Below, piece by piece: positions 26,162 through 34,234 of a stretch of DNA of 64,000 nt. The position numbers were made by a program, and so were the translations under genes. The stretch is taken from assembly GCA_050951585.1 (NCBI GenBank), contig JBMNJI010000013.1, forward strand, positions 1-64,000, written 5' to 3'. The notes below the pieces were generated by a model. That model was not told where the DNA came from, ran no database searches, and was given only the letters and a program-made list of their open reading frames with translations. This DNA comes from UBA3937 sp050951585. Lineage in GTDB: Bacteria; Bacillota; Peptococcia; DRI-13; DTU073. The stretch's first letter is position 1. The number at the start of each line of letters is the position of its first letter.

Positions 26162-27302
26162 GTGTTTGTCGCTCGAAGCAAATTGTATTCCTACCGTATT
26201 TTTGGAATTATTTTTCTTCATACGGTTCTCCTTATTCTCTTGTTGTCAGGATGTACGTCAATACCCAAGCCAGAGCATGAACAGCAACGCCAGGAGCGTC
26301 TTCCTAAAGAAGCAGACACAGCCACCCTAAACCTTGCCTACGAAGAAGATTCTTTATTGTATCTACCTCTTTATGTGGCCATCCACAATCAATGTTTTGC
26401 AAAGGAAAATCTGCAAATAAATCTCCAAAAATATACCTCTACAAAAGAAGCAGTAGAAGGTTTATTGAGCGGTAAATATGACTTTTTACTGCACGGGCCG
26501 GAACTTGGTTTTTACCTTTATCAACAAGGGCAAAAAAACAAGCTCAGTTTTCTGGCCCCATGTACGGTGAATAACGGCTGGGCGCTGCTTTCCCGGAAGA
26601 CTGAGGCCTCCTCGCCATCCTCCCCAAGCAAACAACCCATCTCCCCAACGCCCCCAAAGCAAAATACCCCGAGCTTCAATTGGAACGACACTAAAGGAAA
26701 GGTCATTTTGGGTACGAAAATCGGAGATTTTCCGGAAATTGTCCTTGAAGATCTCTTAAGAAAAAACCAACTGCGGCCGCAAATTGATGTCCATCTCATT
26801 AATAACCTACCGCCACCGCTCCGACTAGGCACTTTTCAAAGTGGCACCGCGACACTTTTTTCTTTCCACCGAACCGAACACTACTCTTTTAGAAAATGAG
26901 GGCTCCTATCAGGTGGTCGCTTTTTTCCATGAATATACGGAACCCCTGCTTACTTCGGTGATCAGTATCGCCAGGGAAAAGATTACCGCAGAACCGGAAA
27001 ATTATCAAAAATTCCTTAATGCTTTTGCGCAAGCTCTAATCTGGATCGAAAATCATAGCCCCGAAGAATTAACCGCGGTAGGGAAAAATTTTTTTCCCAT
27101 ACATGATGAGAAAACCCTGATCAGAGGCATCGCCCGTTACAAAAACATCGGCTGCTGGCCCAAAAGTCCTGTGATTGAACAAACAGCCTTAAAAAAGCTC
27201 CATGATTTTCTTCTGAACGCGGGGGAAATAAACGCCGCTCTACCCAGCTCTGACCTCACTAATCTATCTGAACATCCCTTCTCCCCGCAAGTTACCCAGT
27301 GA
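26162..27302 (+). pseudogene. NMT1/SsuA-like solute-binding lipoprotein, frameshifted
   Basis: Two overlapping frames encode one protein. The first (26162-26899) has a signal peptide with lipobox LSGC, then LNLAYEEDSLLYLPLYVAIHNQCFAKENL, KYDFLLHGPELGFYLY and an unusual Pro/Ser-rich insert. At a run of six T (26856-26861) homology moves to the second frame (LSTEPNTTLLENEGSYQVV, to 27302). Removing one T restores a continuous protein of about 380 residues. Either an inactivating mutation, phase variation, or a sequencing error. The family binds sulfonates, thiamine precursors or similar small molecules. Confidence 0.8.
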
Positions 27303-27356
27303 ATCGCCCCCACGGCCTCCCTATCCTCTGCCAGAATTGAATCATTGGTGACACTG

Positions 27357-27385
27357 TTGTAAAATTAATCATCAGAATGTATAAT
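27357..27385 (+). promoter_or_regulatory. sigma-A promoter of the LysR gene
   Basis: TTGTAA at 27357-27362, 17 bases, TATAAT at 27380-27385. It overlaps the left arm of a dyad at 27367-27378. Confidence 0.75.
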
Positions 27386-27410
27386 AATATCATCAAATAT
27401 TCTGATGATT
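27367..27410. promoter_or_regulatory. 12-bp inverted repeat, probable LysR operator
   Basis: AATCATCAGAAT (27367-27378) and ATTCTGATGATT (27399-27410) are perfect complements separated by 20 bases. One arm sits between the -35 and -10 boxes, the other just beyond the expected transcription start, an arrangement suited to negative autoregulation. Confidence 0.75.
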
Positions 27411-27435
27411 ATTGTCGCAAAGGGGGAGAACCATC

Positions 27436-28335
27436 TTGGATTTCAAACAGTTGGAAGCCTATGTTAATGTTTATGAATTAAAAAGTTTTTCGAAAGCTGC
27501 CGAAAAGATGTTTTTATCGCAGCCATCAATCAGTGCCTATATCGGTGCCCTGGAAAAGGAGTTAAATACCCAACTCATCTACCGTTCAACAAAGGATTTT
27601 ATCCCCACAAAAACCGGTATCTTATTTTACCAGCACACAAAGGATATGTTATCGTTACGGGACAATTCGATCCAATCCATCAAAGCCGTTTCGGCTTCCG
27701 ACCTAGGCAGCATTGACATCCTGGCTTCATCTGTCCCGGCCCAGTATATCTTACCAAAAATATTAGGCGAATTTCACAAGCTGTATCCGGATGTTCTGTT
27801 TAACTTGCAGCAACAGGATTCGTTGGAAGTTGTCAATGCCCTTTCGTCATATCAATGCGAGGTTGGTTTCGTCGGGGCAAAAATCGAAAATGCCAATTGT
27901 GTTTACGAGACATTCTTAGCGGAAAAATTAGTAATGATTGCCCCTTACGAGGATCGATTTCTCAATATTAAGGCGGACAATGTTCCGGATTTAATTAATA
28001 ATGAATATTTTGTCATGCGCGAAGCCGGTTCAGGTACAAGACTTTGGTATGAAGAATGTCTGAAAAAGATCGGTATTGATCCTGGTAAATTGAAAGTCAG
28101 CGCGCTCTTAAGCAATACCCACAGCATCATTGATACTGTTGCCAACGGACTGGGCATTTCCATTGTGTCGGAGTTGGCGGCGCGGAATTATATCCGCCAG
28201 AATAGAATCGTGGCAATTGAGCTTCCATCCCTACCGGAAAGAAATTTCTATCTGGTGCTTAATAAAAACCGGGTCCAAACACCCATCGTCAATACCTTTA
28301 TCGACTTTGTGCATTCATATAGCAAAGGGTTGTGA
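27436..28335 (+). CDS. LysR-family transcriptional regulator
   Basis: 299 residues from TTG 27436, seven bases after GGGGGAG (the upstream in-frame TTG at 27412 lacks a site). Winged HTH at residues 1-60 (LEAYVNVYELKSFSKAAEKMFLSQPSISAYI), then a periplasmic-binding-like effector domain (SIDILASSVPAQYILPKIL, REAGSGTRLWYEECL). The effector-domain wording resembles CysB/CysL-like regulators of sulfur metabolism. Convergent with the YedF-DCCP operon and downstream of the broken binding-protein gene, either of which could be its target. Confidence 0.92.
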   Translation: MDFKQLEAYVNVYELKSFSKAAEKMFLSQPSISAYIGALEKELNTQLIYRSTKDFIPTKTGILFYQHTKDMLSLRDNSIQSIKAVSASDLGSIDILASSVPAQYILPKILGEFHKLYPDVLFNLQQQDSLEVVNALSSYQCEVGFVGAKIENANCVYETFLAEKLVMIAPYEDRFLNIKADNVPDLINNEYFVMREAGSGTRLWYEECLKKIGIDPGKLKVSALLSNTHSIIDTVANGLGISIVSELAARNYIRQNRIVAIELPSLPERNFYLVLNKNRVQTPIVNTFIDFVHSYSKGL

Positions 28336-28412
28336 TAATTCTCCGGCCAAAAGCAACTCAGTAAGGAAAACCCCGAAAAACATCTGAAAAGTTACAAAAA
28401 TACTCCCGGCGC

Positions 28413-29183
28413 TCAATCCTGCCCGGGAGTATGTATTTTTGCGGCCCCAATCGCCCCGGCAAAACGGGAAAGCGGTAAAGCGGCAACCGGGGAGCCAAGC
28501 TGTTTTTCCAATTCCAACCGTAATCCCTCAAAATCAGCCAAGCCACCGGTCAAAAGGATCGGGGGCCGTATTTCTATTTTATTAGCCAAAGCGACCACCC
28601 TTGCCACTACCGACCGGATGATTCCACCGGCCACTTCCTCCCGGCTTTTTCCTGCGGCCAGCAGGGTAATAATTTCCGAGTCGGCAAAAACCGCACACAT
28701 ACTACTTAACGAACAGCTTTTTCCAGTCTCCAGCAACACCGGAAATTCAGACAAATCAATGCCCATGCGGTGGGCAGACATCTCCAGAAAACGGCCGGTG
28801 CCCGCCGCACACTTATTATTCATCTGAAATGTTTTAACTTTACCTTTTTGCAGAGCAATCACCTTGGAATCCTGCCCGCCAATGTCAATCACTGTTTGTA
28901 CCCCAGGCAGAAGAAATTCCGCCCCCCAAGCGTGGCAGGTTATTTCCGTCACCTTTTTATCGGCAAAATCAATGCCGAGCCGTCCATACCCGGTGACCAC
29001 GACAAATGTCTCTTCCCGGGAGACTTTTGCCTTACTTAACAACTCCTCCAACACGGCCTGCGCCGTTTCTTTAGGGCTCCAACCGGTCGGCCTTACACAG
29101 GTGGCGACAACCCCCCCGTTTATAAACAGCGCGCCTTTGCAGGCAGCCGAACCACAGTCAATTCCGATCGTGACTTTGACCAT
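28413..29183 (-). CDS. 2-hydroxyacyl-CoA dehydratase-type activator ATPase
   Basis: 256 residues. BadF/BcrA/HgdC family: acetate-kinase fold with phosphate loop IGIDCGSAACKGALF, VIDIGGQDSKVI, and the two iron-sulfur ligands in MNNKCAAGTGRF and SLSSMCAVFADSEI. The homodimer carries one 4Fe-4S cluster and injects electrons into its partner with ATP hydrolysis ('archerase'). Its partner is the DCCP-like protein three bases upstream. Last gene of the operon, convergent with the LysR gene. Confidence 0.92.
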   Translation of the reverse strand: MVKVTIGIDCGSAACKGALFINGGVVATCVRPTGWSPKETAQAVLEELLSKAKVSREETFVVVTGYGRLGIDFADKKVTEITCHAWGAEFLLPGVQTVIDIGGQDSKVIALQKGKVKTFQMNNKCAAGTGRFLEMSAHRMGIDLSEFPVLLETGKSCSLSSMCAVFADSEIITLLAAGKSREEVAGGIIRSVVARVVALANKIEIRPPILLTGGLADFEGLRLELEKQLGSPVAALPLSRFAGAIGAAKIHTPGQD

Positions 29184-29186
29184 TTT

Positions 29187-30344
29187 TTACAACATCTCCA
29201 CAAAGGCGCCGGCCCGCGTGGCAAGCTGCCCGATATCCGCGGTACCGTAATCTGTTTCCAGCTGCAAATAAGGGATGTTTTTCACCTCGCAATGCGTCTT
29301 TACCGTGTAGCTTTCCACAGCATAGGTATGGCAGGCTTGTAAGGTCATTTCCACGACCCCGTCCACCTTAAACTGTTCACAAAGCCGGTCCAGCAATTCG
29401 AAACGGTTTTTATTGGGCGTCATCACCGAACAGCCAATTTGGAGGTAATAGTCGGCAAGGTTAGTGAGCGGATCACCGTCTTCCCGGCACTGCCGATCCA
29501 TCTGTTTGGCCCCGGTACAGTTTTCAAAGGCTACCACCACGGCACCGGCCTCCTCAATTACTTTAACCACCTTCTCCGTCACCCCGCCCATGGGACAGCC
29601 GGTAATCAAAATCCGGGGTGCACTGTCCAAAACAGGACGCTCACCGGCCTGATAAGCTTCTTTGATCCTATCAATGGCCTTCCTAATCTCCGCCACTTTT
29701 TCCTTCCAATCAAACTTAAACTGGGAGCCGAACAGAATTTGCAACTGGCGCAATCCGGTAATGGGCGGGGGCGTCATCGTGCTCAGTTCATACATTTCTT
29801 TCAGCAGTTTTCTTTCTATATTGCGCCGGCGAATGGCTTCCCGTAGCATGTCATCAGTAATGGTAACCCCGAAATCCTGCTCCACCCGTTTTTTGAGCCG
29901 TACCAGCTCCGCACGCCACAAAGCCTTTGCCTCCGGCGTATCTTGCCGGCTGGGCAACTCCAGGATGTGGACATTTTTGCGCTGAGCTAAAAGCTCATAC
30001 ATTTTCTTCTTTCCGTCACAAGTGGTCTCGCCCACAACCAAATCCGAGAAATACATGTATGGACACTTATCGGTAATGGCAAACCCATAGCTGGATTTAA
30101 TCAAAGGACACAAATTACTGGGCAGAACCTTTTCCGCATCCGGGATAGTTTCATCGCTGGTGGAGCAAAGTCCCACACTCACCAAATCAGCCGCCATAAA
30201 GATTTCCAAAGGAGTGTAGGTACAAAACTGACCAACGACCCCTTTCCCGCTGTCTTTGATTTTTTTCATTGCCAAAAACCCGTTTTTTCGGGCTTCCGCA
30301 AAGCTGTCAAAAATTTGGGGTAGTTCTGTTTTCATCTTAATCAT
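29187..30344 (-). CDS. double-cubane cluster protein / HgdB-like reductase subunit
   Basis: 385 residues, ATG 30344 with GGGAGG nine bases upstream. It has the conserved pattern of YjiM/DCCP proteins: GQFCTYTPLEIFMAADLVSVGLC, LPSNLCPLIKSSYGFA, DKCPYMYFSDLVVGETTCDGKKKMYE, then a C-terminal GCPMGGVTEKV and LQACHTYAVES. Conserved cysteines fit iron-sulfur cluster binding. Proteins of this group accept electrons from the activator and reduce difficult small substrates. The absence of a second dehydratase subunit favours the single-subunit DCCP type over a true 2-hydroxyacyl-CoA dehydratase. Substrate unknown. Confidence 0.88.
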   Translation of the reverse strand: MIKMKTELPQIFDSFAEARKNGFLAMKKIKDSGKGVVGQFCTYTPLEIFMAADLVSVGLCSTSDETIPDAEKVLPSNLCPLIKSSYGFAITDKCPYMYFSDLVVGETTCDGKKKMYELLAQRKNVHILELPSRQDTPEAKALWRAELVRLKKRVEQDFGVTITDDMLREAIRRRNIERKLLKEMYELSTMTPPPITGLRQLQILFGSQFKFDWKEKVAEIRKAIDRIKEAYQAGERPVLDSAPRILITGCPMGGVTEKVVKVIEEAGAVVVAFENCTGAKQMDRQCREDGDPLTNLADYYLQIGCSVMTPNKNRFELLDRLCEQFKVDGVVEMTLQACHTYAVESYTVKTHCEVKNIPYLQLETDYGTADIGQLATRAGAFVEML

Positions 30345-30362
30345 CTTTTTTTCCTCCCAATC

Positions 30363-30394
30363 AAGCTCATTTCAACAAAAGCTCATTTCAACAA
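30363..30394. repeat. two 15-bp direct repeats
   Basis: AAGCTCATTTCAACA occurs at 30363-30377 and again at 30379-30393, between the DUF3343 gene and the DCCP gene. The core resembles the AAAGCTCAT repeats at 13731-13793. Confidence 0.7.
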
Positions 30395-30402
30395 GAGAAG
30401 CT

Positions 30403-30642
30403 TTAAACATATAATTGAATAATCCGCTTTTCCTCAAAGGAAATACTGTTTTCTTTCATCAACTGCAGGAGCATGCTTTCTAGCGCCGGCTCCGCACACC
30501 AGGCCAGCCCGCAGCCGGCGCGGATTTCCCCCGGAACCGGAATTAAGCGGCCAAGAGCCGAATCGCAGAGAGCTTCCATCGCCATGGCCGCAGTAGTTGT
30601 AGGGAAAGTAATTACCAGCTTGGGCTTTTTGACCCGTTCCAT
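30403..30642 (-). CDS. DUF3343 putative sulfur/selenium carrier protein
   Basis: 79 residues from ATG 30642, with GAGGTGAGG just upstream; the start lies six bases after the desulfurase stop. Family pattern: VITFPTTTAAMAMEALC at the N-terminus, PVPGEIRAGCGLAWCAEP in the middle. The conserved CGLAW motif gives at least one Cys that could carry a persulfide or selenide. Such genes are commonly found with YedF and desulfurase genes, as here. Confidence 0.85.
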   Translation of the reverse strand: MERVKKPKLVITFPTTTAAMAMEALCDSALGRLIPVPGEIRAGCGLAWCAEPALESMLLQLMKENSISFEEKRIIQLYV

Positions 30643-30647
30643 CGGCC

Positions 30648-31784
30648 TCACCTCTTTCCACCGGCAATTTCGACAAGGGCAGCAATCCCGGCCTGGATTT
30701 CCGCTTCGGTGTTTAAAAAGGAAAAGCTAAACCGCACAGCCCCCCGCTCCTGGGTCCCTAGCGCCATGTGGATCAGTGGAGCACAGTGGGCACCCGCACG
30801 CACGCAAATCCCATATTGATGAGCCAAAAGATCCCCTACCTCTCCGGAATCCCAACCGTCTACGTTAAGCAACACAATCGGTGCATAAGGGCGTTTCTGG
30901 TCGCCATAAACATGTACCCCGGCAATGGCTTGCACTCCCTCCACAAACTGGCGGCATAAAGCCAATTCCCGCTGGCGGATGGTTTCCTGACCGGTTTTCT
31001 TAATAAACTCTACACCTGCCAACAAACCGGCAATACCATGGGCATTAGGCGTGCCCGCTTCCAGCGCCTCCGGCAATTCAGACGGATGGGTTTCGGAGAA
31101 ACTATGGATTCCACTGCCGCCTACCTTCAGGGCTGGGATGGATAAGCCCGACCGGAGACAAAGCCCGCCGGTTCCCTGCGGCCCCAACAAAGCCTTGTGC
31201 CCGGTAAAGCAAAGGACATCAATGCCCAGTTCGTCCGCATGAAGAGGAAACACCCCTGCCGTTTGGGAAGCATCCACCAGTAAAAGCAACTGATGTTCTT
31301 TACAAAAGGAGGCGATACATTCCAAATCCACCAGCGTTCCGGTCACGTTGGAGGCATGAGTGCACACTACGGCCTTGGTGTTGGGACGCAAAGACTGACG
31401 AAACCGGTTATAGTCAAGATTTCCTTCTGAATCGGCGGGGATGATGGAAAGGCCCATTCCTTTAGCCCGCAAACGGTAAAGAGGGCGTAAAACAGAATTA
31501 TGCTCCAGGGCGGTAGTGATGACATGGTCTTCCGCTTGCAGAAGCCCCCCAATGGCGATATTGAGGCTTTCGGTGGCGTTACTGGTAAACACCGTGCGTT
31601 CCGGCGCGGAGCCCAGCAACTCGGCTACTGCTTTCCGGGCCTGGAAAAGACAGCGGGAAGCGTTTAAAGCGGCAGGATGACCTCCCCGGGCGGCACCGCC
31701 GAAGGTTTCCATTGCCTTTAACACCGCTTGCCCGACGGTGGGAGGTTTGAGTAAGCTGGTGGCCGCATTATCAAAGTAAATCAC
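30648..31784 (-). CDS. cysteine desulfurase (SufS/CsdB-like aminotransferase class V)
   Basis: 378 residues from GTG 31784, four bases after the yedF stop; the longer frame overlaps yedF. Mature motifs: YFDNAATSLLKPP at the start, FTSNATESLNIAIGGL, LEHNSVLRPLYRL, the PLP Lys in CFTGHKALLGPQGTGGL, and the active Cys in RAGAHCAPLIH. It removes sulfur (or selenium) from cysteine (or selenocysteine) to form an enzyme persulfide. In this operon the acceptors are likely YedF and DUF3343. Confidence 0.92.
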   Translation of the reverse strand: MIYFDNAATSLLKPPTVGQAVLKAMETFGGAARGGHPAALNASRCLFQARKAVAELLGSAPERTVFTSNATESLNIAIGGLLQAEDHVITTALEHNSVLRPLYRLRAKGMGLSIIPADSEGNLDYNRFRQSLRPNTKAVVCTHASNVTGTLVDLECIASFCKEHQLLLLVDASQTAGVFPLHADELGIDVLCFTGHKALLGPQGTGGLCLRSGLSIPALKVGGSGIHSFSETHPSELPEALEAGTPNAHGIAGLLAGVEFIKKTGQETIRQRELALCRQFVEGVQAIAGVHVYGDQKRPYAPIVLLNVDGWDSGEVGDLLAHQYGICVRAGAHCAPLIHMALGTQERGAVRFSFSFLNTEAEIQAGIAALVEIAGGKR

Positions 31785-31788
31785 GGCA

Positions 31789-32412
31789 CTACGGGCGGAG
31801 AATACGGCCAGCCTGCCGCATCTCCTCGACAATAGTGTACATATTGGTGACCTCTCCCACGCCCAACTGTTCCGCAATGCCAAAATGCTTCAGGCAAGTA
31901 CCGCAAGTCATAATTTTTACACCGGCTTGTTCCAGCGAAATCAGGTCTTGTAAGGTTGCCGCCCCCTTGACCGCCAGTTTGGCGCCGGAATTATATAGTA
32001 AGACCATATCCGGTAACTGCTCAAGCTGGGTAAGCGTAAAGACAAAGTTTTTCATTAAAAGAGCCCCCAGCTCTTGATCCCCGTTGCCCATTTCTGCGGA
32101 TGAGAGCACCACTATTGTTTTTCCGCCGGGCATGGCGCCAGATCCTTTGAATGCAGAGGCACAGGAATCCTCGGCACACTCTCCTTGTGAAGCTTTGTTT
32201 TTTTCAATTAAGATGACAAAATGTTCGCCCTGCTTGTCAGATTGAAAACCATAACCCTGCGCTTCCACAAACCTGCGAATATTTTGCACGGCTGTTTCGT
32301 TGTCCACTAATACCTCCAATTGTCCCGCTTCCATTTTGTCCAAAGCCTTTTTGGTCTTGACCAGCGGAATGGGACAGATGTCACCGATTGCGTTTACTTG
32401 CTTTTTGCTCAT
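31789..32412 (-). CDS. yedF: YedF sulfurtransferase-like protein (TusA domain + DsrE-like domain)
   Basis: 207 residues from ATG 32412, with AGGAGG eight bases upstream. Residues 1-75 are a TusA-like domain with the active CPIP motif (GDICPIPLVKTKKAL). Residues about 100-205 are DsrE/F-like (TIVVLSSAEMGNGDQELG, GVKIMTCGTCLKHFG). The YedF family is linked to selenium or sulfur handling. First intact gene of the operon with cysteine desulfurase, DUF3343 and DCCP. Confidence 0.92.
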   Translation of the reverse strand: MSKKQVNAIGDICPIPLVKTKKALDKMEAGQLEVLVDNETAVQNIRRFVEAQGYGFQSDKQGEHFVILIEKNKASQGECAEDSCASAFKGSGAMPGGKTIVVLSSAEMGNGDQELGALLMKNFVFTLTQLEQLPDMVLLYNSGAKLAVKGAATLQDLISLEQAGVKIMTCGTCLKHFGIAEQLGVGEVTNMYTIVEEMRQAGRILRP

Positions 32413-32529
32413 GGGCAAGCCCTCCTTTTCTTTTGACACTAGCTTCCATCGACGCAACTGTTATATTGGAGCGCCGATTATGCTCCAGCAATAATCTGTT
32501 TCAGCATTTTTTTATTGAAGCTTTGTCGC

Positions 32530-33416
32530 TTATTGCATTAAAGAATCGGGCACATCGTCAAAGTTGATGTATACCTTTTGAGCCAACTTTTCAATATCAA
32601 GATCCGCACTGATTAAACCGGCTTGCTGCAGGTCGCGCATATTATTCAGCAGCCCTAGATAGCCACCCTTCATTGTCGTTCTGTAATCATATGTTTGATG
32701 TAACTGCGCGAACAGCTCCGGGTCTCCGGTGGCTACATAGCTTTTTTCAATCTGGATTTTTGCCGTTTCGACCGGATTTTCCGTAACATACTTGCCACCC
32801 TTTTGAATCGCACGGATGAACGCAGCTGCCGCATACGGATGCTCTTCCACAAACTTGGTTCCCAAAATGCCAATACAGCAAATCTCGTTCTTGTAATCCG
32901 GATGGGTAGCATTAGCCAAAATTGATCTTCCAACACCGCTTGCCACAATGGTGCCGGCGGTGGGGTCGTTAATGGCTACCGCGTCCACAATACCGTTTTC
33001 CAATGTCATGGAAAGCTCGCCACGGGAAAAAGCCACAAACTCCACTTCCATGTTCTCAGCGGTCACCCCAACACCCGCTCTTTGCAGTGCCCGAGTGGCA
33101 AAAACACGACCGGAACTGGCCAGACTGGGTACACCAATCTTTTTGCCCTTCAACTGAGCCACATCGGTAATGTCGGAATCGGCTTTGACCAGAATCTGCA
33201 GGCAACCGGTATGAATACCCAGCGCGATGCGGCAATCAAAGCCCTGGTCAATGCGCAAGACGGTATCTGGCAGCATGCCATAACCACAATCGGCCTTGCC
33301 GGTAGCGATCAGATCGTGAACAGTGGAATCACCCACCTTGACAAAATCCACTTTGATTCCTTCTTCTTGGAATCCTTTTTATCAGCAACTGCTTTCTGCC
33401 TTAGAGCCCTTTCCAC
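32530..33416 (-). pseudogene. NMT1/ThiY-like solute-binding protein, 5' broken
   Basis: The frame 32530-33351 encodes most of a binding protein: FVKVGDSTVHDLIATGKADCGYG, KGKKIGVPSLASSGRVFATRAL, SRGELSMTLENGIVDAVAINDP. No ribosome-binding site precedes a start in that frame. A good site (GAGGAGG) and GTG (33416) lie upstream in another frame that reads ERALRQKAVADK and then runs to a stop. Adding one A to the AAAAA before GGATTC would fuse both into ...ADKKGFQEEGIKVDFVKVG. Even then no signal peptide is present, so the 5' end is also truncated. Confidence 0.75.
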
Positions 33417-33494
33417 AATTATCCTCCTCAACGATACGATTATGTCTGTTATCTTTACTATATAGCAGACAAAATATTGTCACAAATATTGTTT

Positions 33495-33521
33495 ATTGAT
33501 AATTTACGATTATTTATCAAT
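33495..33521. promoter_or_regulatory. ATTGATAA-N11-TTATCAAT dyad
   Basis: Perfect 8-bp inverted repeat with an 11-base spacer, upstream of the binding-protein/yedF cluster. The T-N11-A form and spacing suit a LysR-type regulator. It is not the same sequence as the operator at 27367-27410. Confidence 0.45.
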
Positions 33522-33542
33522 CTTTTTTATATAAATCTCAGC

Positions 33543-33581
33543 AAAAAGTTCCTGAGATCTAATGTTCTCAGGAACTTTTTT
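33543..33581 (-). terminator. terminator of the lonB-lon-engB operon
   Basis: AAAAAGTTCCTGAGA and TCTCAGGAACTTTTTT form a long perfect stem with A- and T-runs on the two sides. It lies about 50 bases after the engB stop and could also work on the plus strand. Confidence 0.92.
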
Positions 33582-33634
33582 GGTAACCGAAATAACCGTA
33601 TGCAACGGCCTACTTTTCCACGATCGAAAATATT

Positions 33635-34234
33635 CTATCGTTGCGACATAGTGCGGGCCTCAACCCAGTCCGCAATCTTCTCGATCCCTTCCCCGGTTTG
33701 GGCAGAGCAGGGGATGAGCGGAATTTCGGGCGGGAGCTTCAGCTTTTCCTTAATAATATGCAGCTGCTTGCCATATTGTCCGCGCGCGATTTTATCCGCT
33801 TTGCTCACCGCAACTAAATAAGGTATCCCGCATGCGGAAAGCCACTCATGCATCATGACATCATCAGCGGAAGGTGCATGACGAATATCAACAATCTGAA
33901 TAATCCCCACTAACTCCTTCCTTTTCTCCAAATACTCGTTAATAAAACGCCCCCATCCGGTTTGGGTTGCTTGGGAAACCCGCGCAAACCCGTAACCTGG
34001 TAAATCCACGAAATACCAGGCTTCATTTATATGATAAAAATTGATTGTCTGGGTTTTGCCGGGGGTACTACTGGTCCGCGCTAAATTCCGGCGATTCATG
34101 AATTTATTCAGGAAAGAGGATTTCCCCACATTGGACCTTCCCACCAGCGCAATCTCGGGCTGATTTGATTGCGGATACTGGCGCGGATTCACTGCACTGA
34201 CCGTATACTCGGCTGTCCGTACCTGTAGCGTCAT
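33635..34234 (-). CDS. engB: ribosome biogenesis GTP-binding protein EngB/YsxC
   Basis: 199 residues; ATG 34234 overlaps the lon stop. GTPase motifs: G1 GRSNVGKSS, G2 region TPGKTQTINFY, G3 VDLPGYGFA, G4-like SKADK. YsxC is an essential GTPase for 50S ribosome assembly. Last gene of the lonB-lon-engB series, the normal Firmicutes order. Confidence 0.96.
   Translation of the reverse strand: MTLQVRTAEYTVSAVNPRQYPQSNQPEIALVGRSNVGKSSFLNKFMNRRNLARTSSTPGKTQTINFYHINEAWYFVDLPGYGFARVSQATQTGWGRFINEYLEKRKELVGIIQIVDIRHAPSADDVMMHEWLSACGIPYLVAVSKADKIARGQYGKQLHIIKEKLKLPPEIPLIPCSAQTGEGIEKIADWVEARTMSQR

Noticed and set aside
31789..33351. Selenoprotein or recoding signals suggested by YedF and DUF3343
   Set aside because: No in-frame TGA with conserved flanks was found in any gene of the cluster; sulfur use is equally possible.
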